NCBI GenBank assembly: GCA_900556705.1
Contig: USPT01000050.1
Coordinates: forward strand, 1-6,803
Origin: an uncultured Collinsella sp.
GTDB lineage: Bacteria > Actinomycetota > Coriobacteriia > Coriobacteriales > Coriobacteriaceae
DNA length: 6,803 nt
Direction: 5' to 3'
A program made the translations under genes and the position numbers. The stretch's first letter is position 1. Each line of letters starts with the position of its first letter. Under the pieces are notes generated by a model, which was given only the letters and a program-made list of their open reading frames with translations, had not been told where the DNA came from and did no database searches. Shown piece by piece: positions 1-4,644 of the stretch.

Positions 1-70
1 TCGTTAGCTCAGTTGGTAGAGCAGGGGACTCTTAATCCCAAGGTCCAGGGTTCGACCCCCTGACGGCCCA
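1..70 (+). tRNA. tRNA-Lys (anticodon CTT), 5' end cut by window
   Basis: The cloverleaf can be folded by eye. The D stem is GCTC (7-10) with GAGC (19-22). The anticodon stem is 24-28 with 36-40, around the 7-nt loop CTCTTAA (29-35), so the anticodon is CTT (31-33) and reads the Lys codon AAG. The T stem is CAGGG (46-50) with CCCTG (58-62), around TTCGACC. The visible acceptor bases 1-4 pair with 63-66, including one T-G wobble. The three remaining bases CCC at 67-69 imply that GGG lies just before the window. The discriminator is A70. The next bases are CCT, so the terminal CCA is not fully encoded and must be completed after transcription. The first anticodon-stem pair (G24 with A40) is a mismatch. 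A terminator follows 15 nt downstream, so this is the last or only tRNA of its transcript. Confidence 0.95.
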
Positions 71-159
71 CCTAAAGATCGTTAAAGCGACTGGCTTAGG
101 CTGGTCGCTTTTTTGTTGACCTCGCACGGGGTCGAACCCGTCGGGGCGCGGAGCTGAGG
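59..159 (+). repeat. Direct repeat copy 1: tRNA 3' end plus terminator
   Basis: This 101-bp segment starts inside the tRNA-Lys (last 12 nt, cctgacggccca) and covers the terminator and about 45 nt beyond it. It recurs at 236-336 with an offset of exactly 177 bp. I count 8 mismatches and no gaps (positions 73, 80, 97, 126, 141-143 and 159). The part after the terminator contains ggggtcgaaccc (128-139), the exact reverse complement of the tRNA T arm (48-59). This copy overlaps the functional tRNA. Confidence 0.9.
86..114 (+). terminator. Rho-independent terminator of tRNA-Lys
   Basis: A 10-bp stem (AGCGACTGGC, 86-95, with GCTGGTCGCT, 100-109; two G-T wobbles) closes the 4-nt loop TTAG. A run of six T (109-114) follows. 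It sits 15 nt after the tRNA discriminator base on the same strand, which is the expected place for the tRNA transcript to end. AA at 84-85 can extend the stem into the T run. Confidence 0.9.
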
Positions 160-229
160 AAATGCGTAAGCATTTGCCAGCGCAGCGCGCAAGGCGCGAA
201 GCGCCGCAGTGACCGCCTGCGCAGCAGGC
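160..229. other. Hairpin-rich spacer between the direct repeats
   Basis: Three short perfect hairpins lie nearly end to end. The first is AAATGC-GTAA-GCATTT (160-175), with a GNRA-type loop. The second is GGCGC-GAA-GCGCC (193-205). The third is GCCTGC-GCA-GCAGGC (215-229). The stretch is strongly GC-rich. I see no convincing reading frame. It could be remodelled tRNA-array sequence, a small palindromic element or a structured RNA. The hairpins are seen directly; their function is unknown. Confidence 0.55.
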
Positions 230-235
230 TGACCT

Positions 236-336
236 CCTGACGGCCCACCCAAAGATTGTTAAAGCGACTGGCTCAGGCTGGTCGCTTTTTTGTTGACCTC
301 GCATGGGGTCGAACCCGAAAGGGCGCGGAGCTGAGT
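236..336 (+). repeat. Direct repeat copy 2: orphan tRNA 3' end plus terminator
   Basis: This is the second copy of the 59-159 repeat. It carries only the last 12 nt of the tRNA (236-247). The preceding sequence, ending ctgacct, does not match the tRNA body, so there is no second functional tRNA here. The terminator hairpin is preserved. The copy also keeps the reverse complement of the T arm at 305-316. It could be the scar of a collapsed tandem tRNA array or of an element that integrated into the tRNA 3' end. Confidence 0.88.
263..291 (+). terminator. Duplicated rho-independent terminator
   Basis: This is a copy of the tRNA terminator: the same 10-bp stem (263-272 with 277-286), the loop TCAG in place of TTAG, and six T (286-291). 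No complete gene lies between it and the first terminator. It would therefore act only as a backup for read-through of the tRNA transcript or for a transcript starting in the spacer. Confidence 0.75.
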
Positions 337-344
337 AATCTGCA

Positions 345-369
345 CCGTGATTCCCTTAGGGAAACACGG
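345..369. repeat. Hairpin A with CTTAGG core
   Basis: CCGTG (345-349) pairs with CACGG (365-369). After one A/A mismatch, TTCCC (351-355) pairs with GGGAA (359-363) around the loop TTA. This makes an almost perfect 25-nt palindrome. It lies between the end of the tRNA region and the converging end of the flavoprotein gene. There is no T run on either side, so it is not a textbook terminator. Confidence 0.5.
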
Positions 370-376
370 CTAAAGC

Positions 377-416
377 CCCGTAGGCGCGTTCTCCTTAGGG
401 GAATCTTGCTTACGGG
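377..416. repeat. Hairpin B with related core
   Basis: The outer stem is CCCGTAGGC (377-385) with GCTTACGGG (408-416), 9 bp with one wobble. It encloses a second stem, TTCTCC (389-394) with GGGGAA (398-403), around the loop TTA (395-397). The inner part closely resembles hairpin A. On the minus strand, which is downstream of the flavoprotein gene ending at 466, only a short CTTT follows the stem. It is at best a weak terminator for that gene. Confidence 0.5.
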
Positions 417-465
417 ACTCGATGCATGTTGAGAAGTTGTGATCAAACTCAAAGTGAGAATCGAT

Positions 466-1992
466 TTAGTCTGCTCGATAGTGCGAACCTAAGCTTTCAG
501 TTCGCTTGCGCATGGCTTTGACCATTTCCTGTGCTAGTCGAATCTGCGACTGTAGGCGGGCGAGGGCTGCGATCTCGCTGTCATCGGCATGCGGCTTGCT
601 CAGCGCCATGGCCTTGTCTTGCAGGCTTTCAAGCTGTTGCAGGGCCTCGGATAGGCCTGTTTCGGTCCTGTTGATCATGCAATAGGTGCTCATCGTGTGC
701 CTAAGGCTGTGTGTCAGGCGTTCGGCATCTGTTGTGGCAATGCCGTACTGGGGGAGGGTGATATCCGCCTTCAGGGCTGCCTCAGGCTCCTTCTGCGCTG
801 CAAGGGCTGCCGATGCGCCCGCGATGCTCCCGAACACGATGCCGTTGGCACTTGATAAGCCACCAATGCGGTCGGCGCCGTGCATGCCGCCTGTCGTCTC
901 GCCGCAGGCATAGAGGCCCTCAACGCCCGTGTACGCGGTCTTGTCGATTTTGATGCCACCGTTGGCTGCGTGGGCATACATCGCCACACGCATCTCGTCG
1001 GTCGGCGCGATGCCGTGCTCGTCTTGTAGCCAGGTAGCAAAGGTCTGCACAAACTCGGGGACGTCCTCGCGGGGGAAGTCGTAGTGGAGTGCCAGGCCTT
1101 CGGCACCCGCTTGATCGATGGCAAGATCGATGGCGCGGGAAGCCAGGCGCGATGTGAAAGGGCCATATCCTGAGCGTTGCTCAAGTAGATCGTCCAGCTT
1201 TTCATTGGTAATATCGACCGGTTGGTCAAACGTGACGTAGCGCCAGGTCTTCTCGTTAAAGACCAGGTTGCGCTTAGGCTCAATGAAGCCGGGCATCATC
1301 TGCATGAACTCTATATTAGTGAGCGTTGCGCCGTGTGCCAGCGCGATGGCCTGCGAGGAGCTGAGCACGTCGGCTGAAGTGAGGCTTCGCTCGAACAGGC
1401 CACCCGTGCCGCCTGCAGCGATGATGGTGGCCTTGGCTGCCATAGGTACGAGATGCTTGTTTGTGCGGTCGTAGAGCGTGGTGCCGACAATCTTTCCGGG
1501 CGTGTCCTCAATAAGGTCGATAAGCTCGTGGCGGGGAAGCAGGCGAATGCCGAGAGACTCGATCTGGGCCGCACACGCGTCCTCAAGGGGCTTGCGAGTG
1601 AGGCCGCGCCATTTGCGTGTCTTATGGTCAAAGCAGGGGATAAATTGCTTTTGCTGGGCGCTCTCGGCACTTTGCGGACGTTGGAGTTCAACACCCAGCT
1701 CCCGTTCGAGCCATGTAATTGCCTGGGGAATGCCGTGGACGAACGTCTGGACGAGCTCGGGGTCGGCAACGCCGCCGCCGACGGTCTGGATGGTATCGAT
1801 GAGGTCCTGTTCGTCGTCTTCGTCGACGGGGCCAATAAGACCAAGGCCCCAGGTGCCCGGGAAGAAGCTCGATCCGCTCATGGTCTTGCCGGCGCTTGCG
1901 ATGGCAACGGTCGCGCCCTCGCGTGCCGCTTCGATGGCGGCGCAAAGGCCCGCAATGCCAGATCCAATTACCAGTACATCAGTCGATTCCAT
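466..1992 (-). CDS. FAD-dependent oxidoreductase, fumarate reductase / L-aspartate oxidase-type flavoprotein
   Basis: Predicted 508-aa cytoplasmic flavoprotein of the FAD_binding_2 / succinate dehydrogenase flavoprotein superfamily. The N-terminal Rossmann motif VIGSGIAG (residues 8-15) and the following EAAREGATV strand bind FAD ADP. The middle has a second dinucleotide-fold strand, TIIAAGGTGG (189-198). The substrate cap carries GPFTSRLASRAIDL (277-290), comparable to the conserved arginine region of fumarate reductase and NadB. GLYACGETTGGMHGADRIGG (359-378) is the classic C-terminal FAD signature. The C-terminal helical domain ends SLGSHYRAD, stopping soon after the usual SRGxHxR motif. 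I chose the ATG at 1992 because GAGAAAGGA lies 5 nt upstream and the FAD motif follows directly; an upstream ATG (2049) adds 19 unlikely residues. No signal peptide, heme or Fe-S domain is visible. No nadA, nadC or sdhB partner is present, so the substrate is unknown. L-aspartate oxidase, or a reductase of a fumarate-like enoate, are alternatives. Confidence 0.88.
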   Translation of the reverse strand: MESTDVLVIGSGIAGLCAAIEAAREGATVAIASAGKTMSGSSFFPGTWGLGLIGPVDEDDEQDLIDTIQTVGGGVADPELVQTFVHGIPQAITWLERELGVELQRPQSAESAQQKQFIPCFDHKTRKWRGLTRKPLEDACAAQIESLGIRLLPRHELIDLIEDTPGKIVGTTLYDRTNKHLVPMAAKATIIAAGGTGGLFERSLTSADVLSSSQAIALAHGATLTNIEFMQMMPGFIEPKRNLVFNEKTWRYVTFDQPVDITNEKLDDLLEQRSGYGPFTSRLASRAIDLAIDQAGAEGLALHYDFPREDVPEFVQTFATWLQDEHGIAPTDEMRVAMYAHAANGGIKIDKTAYTGVEGLYACGETTGGMHGADRIGGLSSANGIVFGSIAGASAALAAQKEPEAALKADITLPQYGIATTDAERLTHSLRHTMSTYCMINRTETGLSEALQQLESLQDKAMALSKPHADDSEIAALARLQSQIRLAQEMVKAMRKRTESLGSHYRAD

Positions 1993-2223
1993 CTGATTCC
2001 TTTCTCGTCCGGCGCATTGTCGCATGGGTGATCGACTAATGCGATGCAAAGGCCGCGCTATTCGGTAAAGGGCGAATATGGCAGGTGGACGTCATACGCA
2101 TTCGCTGGCTTCGTCTCCGGACATCTCGTATTTCGCTGCAACTGATATATCGGACCTCTATTTTGGAGTAGATAATTTGGGACGGGGCTCTTTTAGCTAC
2201 CCTGCGCCTCGGGTCGATCCGCT

Positions 2224-2385
2224 CGCCACGAAATGGGCCTATCTACTACGTTTGAGCGGTCACCCCCAACCATATCGAGAACCACAAAATTAAAACCGCA
2301 GGTAGACGGCTTATTGATTTTCAAAAAACCCGGCTATGGTCGGCCCATGCGGGTTAAACGTAGTAGATGGGCCGTTTTCGTGGCG
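2224..2385. repeat. 162-bp element with ~30-nt inverted-repeat ends (REPIN/MITE-like)
   Basis: The left arm 2224-2253 and the right arm 2356-2385 are inverted copies. The outer 10 bp match perfectly (CGCCACGAAA with TTTCGTGGCG). The inner 12 bp also match perfectly (TCTACTACGTTT with AAACGTAGTAGA). The 8 nt between them contain TGGGCC in the same orientation in both arms (TGGGCCTA, 2234-2241; TGGGCCGT, 2368-2375), so this middle block appears inverted relative to the arms. There is no transposase inside and no clear target-site duplication. A 102-bp interior includes a minus-strand terminator. It could be a REP doublet (REPIN), a MITE or a structured RNA. The RAYT gene in this window would be a candidate mobiliser, but that is inference. 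Confidence 0.65.
2323..2355 (-). terminator. Second (distal) minus-strand terminator, inside the inverted-repeat element
   Basis: Read on the minus strand, AACCCG pairs with CGGGTT (2350-2355 with 2327-2332). An inner ATGG/CCAT pairing (2345-2348 with 2336-2339) adds to the stem. A run of six T (2328 to 2323) overlaps the stem end. It lies about 60 nt beyond the first terminator of the GGGtGRT operon. It could catch read-through toward the flavoprotein gene, which is transcribed in the same direction. Confidence 0.6.
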
Positions 2386-2414
2386 CAATCCAAAGCGATT
2401 GGCTGTTTTGGAAT

Positions 2415-2448
2415 AAAAAAGAGCCGCTACCCGGGTGGATAGCGGCTC
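2415..2448 (-). terminator. Rho-independent terminator of the scaffold-GGGtGRT operon
   Basis: On the minus strand a 12-bp stem, GAGCCGCTATCC (2448-2437) with GGGTAGCGGCTC (2432-2421), one T-G wobble, closes the loop ACCC and is followed by six T (2420-2415). It sits 35 nt downstream of the stop codon at 2484-2486. This is a textbook intrinsic terminator. Confidence 0.93.
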
Positions 2449-2483
2449 CAAAGCTCAACTATATGAGCATCGCGCAAGCGCGA

Positions 2484-3488
2484 TTAGGCCTTGAGGGCCT
2501 CCTCGACGGCGACAGCGCAGGCAACGGTGGCACCGACCATGGGGTTGTTGCCCATGCCGATGAGACCCATCATGTCGACGTGCGCAGGCACGGAGGAAGA
2601 ACCGGCGAACTGGGCGTCGGAGTGCATACGGCCCATGGTGTCGGTCATGCCGTAAGAGGCAGGGCCGGCGCCCATGTTGTCCGGGTGCAGGGTACGGCCA
2701 GTGCCGCCACCAGAAGCGACGGAGAAGTACTTCTTGCCAGCCTCGAGGCGCTCCTTCTTGTAGGTGCCAGCGACGGGGTGCTGGAAGCGCGTGGGGTTGG
2801 TGGAGTTACCGGTGATCGAGATGTCGACGTTCTCGTGCCACATGATGGCAACGCCCTCGCGGACGTCGTCGGCGCCGTAGCAGTTGACGGCGGCGCGGGG
2901 ACCATCGGAGTAGGGGATGGTCTCGACGACCTTGAGCTCGCCCGTGAAGTAGTCGAACTGGGTCTTCACGTAGGTGAAGCCGTTGATGCGGGCGATGATC
3001 TGAGCAGCGTCCTTGCCCAGACCGTTGAGGATGACGCGCAGCGGCTTCTTGCGAGCCTTGTTGGCGTTCAGAGCCAGGCCGATAGCACCCTCAGCGGCAG
3101 CGAAGGACTCGTGACCTGCCAGGAAGGCGAAGCACTCGGTGTCGTCGGAGAGCAGCATAGCGCCCAGGTTGCCGTGGCCCAGACCGACCTTGCGGTCCTC
3201 GGCGACGGAGCCGGGAACGGTGAAGGCCTGGATGCCCTCGCCGATGATGGCGGCAGCCTCAGAAGCGGACTTGGCGCCACGCTTGACAGCGAGAGCGCAA
3301 CCGAGGGTGTAGGCCCACTCGGCGTTCTGGAAGGCGATGGACTGGGTGTTGTTGACGATCTCACGCGGGTTGAAGCCCTTGTCGGTGCAGATCTGCAGAG
3401 CTTCCTCGAGGGAGGCGATGCCGTTGTCGGCGAGGCACTTGTTGATCTTGTCAGCGCGGCGCTCGTAACCTTCGAACGTAACAGTCAT
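2484..3488 (-). CDS. GGGtGRT protein (uncharacterised family)
   Basis: 334-aa protein of the family named for its GGGtGRT motif, here exactly GGGTGRT at residues 260-266, followed by LHPDNMGAGP. Other notable stretches are VGLGHGNLGAM (101-111), FLAGHESFAAAEGAIGLA (122-139) and the glycine/methionine-rich C-terminus MMGLIGMGNNPMVG (306-319). Six cysteines are visible (C18, C34, C64, C119, C203, C324) but no classical Fe-S motif. No signal peptide or membrane segment is seen, so it is probably cytoplasmic. I chose the ATG at 3488 because AAAGGGAGGGAA lies just upstream. It starts 18 nt after the stop of the NifU-like gene, which indicates an operon, and a strong terminator follows. Codons end overwhelmingly in C or G in the preferred set, which suggests high expression. 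The biochemical role is unknown to me. Recurrent pairing with a NifU-like scaffold in anaerobes suggests an Fe-S or sulfur-related task, but this is inference. Confidence 0.93.
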   Translation of the reverse strand: MTVTFEGYERRADKINKCLADNGIASLEEALQICTDKGFNPREIVNNTQSIAFQNAEWAYTLGCALAVKRGAKSASEAAAIIGEGIQAFTVPGSVAEDRKVGLGHGNLGAMLLSDDTECFAFLAGHESFAAAEGAIGLALNANKARKKPLRVILNGLGKDAAQIIARINGFTYVKTQFDYFTGELKVVETIPYSDGPRAAVNCYGADDVREGVAIMWHENVDISITGNSTNPTRFQHPVAGTYKKERLEAGKKYFSVASGGGTGRTLHPDNMGAGPASYGMTDTMGRMHSDAQFAGSSSVPAHVDMMGLIGMGNNPMVGATVACAVAVEEALKA

Positions 3489-3506
3489 AGTTATTTCCCT
3501 CCCTTT

Positions 3507-4241
3507 CTACTCGTGAACCGGGAACACGCTGGCGACGGAGTGAGTCTCCTCGTCGGTGCGCGGGTCGATGTACTTGGCAGCGTTCTCCCACTGACCATAG
3601 TGGCCCATAGCGCCAGCGATGGCCTCCTCGGGGGTCTTGCCGGCCTTGACGGCGTCGGTGAACTTGCCGAGGTTCAGGAACTCGAATGCGATGATCTCGT
3701 TCTTGTCGTTGAGAGCCATGCGGGTGACGTAGCCCTGAGCGAGCTCGAGGTAACGAGCGCCCTTGGCCTTGGTGCCGAACATGGTGCCGACCTGAGAGCG
3801 AAGGCCCTTGCCGAGGTCGTCGAGGGAGGCGCCCACGGGCAGGCCGCCCTCGGAGAACGCGGTCTGGCTGCGGCCGTAAACGATCTGCAGGAAGATCTCG
3901 CGCATAGCAACGTTGATGGCGTCGCAGACGAGGTCGGTGTTGAGGGCCTCGAGGATGGTCTTACCGGGAAGGATCTCGGAAGCCATGGCGGCAGAGTGGG
4001 TCATGCCCGAGCAGCCGATGGTCTCAACGAGGGCCTCCTCGATGATGCCGTCCTTGACGTTCAGCGTGAGCTTGCAGGCGCCCTGCTGAGGTGCGCACCA
4101 ACCCACACCGTGCGTAAGACCGGAGATGTCGGAAATCTCCTTAGCCTGGACCCACTTGCCCTCCTCGGGGATGGGTGCGGGGCCGTGGTATGCACCCTTG
4201 GCAACGGGGCACATGTTCTCCACTTCCTGTGAGTACTGCAT
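3507..4241 (-). CDS. NifU/IscU-like iron-sulfur cluster scaffold protein, partner of GGGtGRT
   Basis: 244-aa protein with an IscU/NifU-N-like domain in roughly residues 40-125. WCAPQQGACKLTLNVKDG (48-65) corresponds to the first-cysteine loop (C49, C56). ETIGCSGMTHSAAMASEIL (73-91) matches the GC-A-S-S-TE helix region of IscU, with C77. GKTILEAL (93-100) matches the GKT.EEA turn. C106 is a candidate third cysteine. C11 lies near the N-terminus. An extra C-terminal region (about 130-244) includes GKTPEEAIAGAMGHYGQW, unlike stand-alone IscU (about 130 aa). The start at 4241 is preferred over the ATG at 4325 because AGAGAGGAG lies 5 nt upstream and the extra 28 residues look non-coding. It is the first gene of the operon with the GGGtGRT gene. 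The likely role is holding or transferring Fe-S clusters or sulfur. The family assignment is firm; the physiological target is unknown. Confidence 0.9.
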   Translation of the reverse strand: MQYSQEVENMCPVAKGAYHGPAPIPEEGKWVQAKEISDISGLTHGVGWCAPQQGACKLTLNVKDGIIEEALVETIGCSGMTHSAAMASEILPGKTILEALNTDLVCDAINVAMREIFLQIVYGRSQTAFSEGGLPVGASLDDLGKGLRSQVGTMFGTKAKGARYLELAQGYVTRMALNDKNEIIAFEFLNLGKFTDAVKAGKTPEEAIAGAMGHYGQWENAAKYIDPRTDEETHSVASVFPVHE

Positions 4242-4644
4242 GCCTCTCCTCTCTATCGTGTTGGCGTCCCGTCTGGGGGCCGTGGCTGGCGATTGCCGGG
4301 CGACCCTTTGAAAGGGACATGACATGCAGCCCCTATAATACCGCGAAATGCACGGAATATTCGGCGAACGGCTCAGTTTTCGTAGCGAGAAGTCCGGAAG
4401 TTTTAATTGAAACGGTTTAACTCTATGTTCTGTGGTCGCGAACTTCCGTAGAGGGGGTCCGTCTTGGGCAAGCTTTTGGGCAGCTCTTGTATGCGTTGCA
4501 GGGGTTGACCTGTTGCAACGGTGCCGTTCGCCGCCTGTTTACTGCCTTTGGCCGCGTGAGCGAATTGTTTTGCGTGAATGTTTTGATGGCACGCTTCAAT
4601 CGTGCTGTATTGGATGGCAAGCAGATCCCGGCGAAGGGAGCGCC
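4242..4644. other. 403-bp divergent intergenic region with inverted repeats
   Basis: It separates the minus-strand scaffold operon from the plus-strand RAYT gene and holds no gene I can support. Two inverted repeats are visible: CGGAAGTT (4395-4402) with AACTTCCG (4441-4448), and CGTTGCA (4494-4500) with TGCAACG (4514-4520) as a hairpin. A GTAG tetranucleotide follows the first pair (4448-4451). The operon leader contains CCCTTT next to AAAGGG around 4304-4316. An in-frame extension of the RAYT frame back to 4432 exists, but its translation looks non-coding. Confidence 0.55.
4335..4363 (-). promoter_or_regulatory. Possible promoter of the scaffold-GGGtGRT operon
   Basis: On the minus strand TATTAT (4340-4335) is a fair -10 box. 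The hexamer 17 nt upstream, CGAATA (4363-4358), is a poor -35. It overlaps the 8-bp palindrome GAATATTC (4355-4362), which could be an operator. Initiation near 4328 would give a leader of roughly 85 nt. The overlapping plus-strand TATAAT (4334-4339) lacks a properly spaced -35. This call rests on weak motifs. Confidence 0.3.

Larger units (their letters stand above)
1993..2414. other. Gene-poor region upstream of the flavoprotein gene
   Basis: About 420 bp with no gene I can support. It is less GC-rich than its neighbours from about 2140 onward. The right half holds the inverted-repeat element (2224-2385) and a terminator (2323-2355). The left half (1993-2220) should contain the flavoprotein promoter on the minus strand, but I could not find a convincing -35/-10 pair. 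A 71-codon plus-strand frame (2078-2293) has a possible AAAGGG ribosome site but shows no protein motif and runs into the inverted repeat, so I do not call it. Confidence 0.6.

Noticed and set aside
32..304. 90-codon minus-strand frame across the tRNA and both repeats
   Set aside because: It ends by reading the tRNA backwards (RGSNPGPWD-type translation, a known artefact of tRNA genes), and the repeated protein segments only reflect the DNA duplication.
2078..2293. 71-codon plus-strand frame with a possible AAAGGG ribosome site
   Set aside because: No recognisable protein features were found, and its last third is the left arm of the inverted-repeat element. I cannot support it as a gene, though a small protein is not excluded.
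2233..2442. 69-codon plus-strand frame spanning the inverted-repeat element
   Set aside because: It is explained by the repeat and runs into the terminator of the opposite-strand operon. No motif or ribosome site is convincing.
2367..4232. 621-codon plus-strand frame opposite the GGGtGRT and scaffold genes
   Set aside because: It is the antisense shadow of two well-supported, GC-biased genes. Its Gly/Val/Asp/Leu-rich translation has no domain.
4334..4339. Perfect plus-strand TATAAT as a RAYT promoter
   Set aside because: The nearest -35-like sequence (TTGAAA, 4308-4313) is 20 nt upstream, too far, and the RAYT start lies about 300 nt away.
4409..4419. GAAACGGTTTA as a LacI-family operator
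   Set aside because: The half-sites have odd spacing and incomplete symmetry, and no LacI-type regulator is in the window.
4432..4644. 71-residue N-terminal extension of the RAYT frame
   Set aside because: The translation is Cys/Trp/Arg-rich and unlike the family. The ATG at 4645 has a good ribosome site and matches the normal RAYT N-terminus.
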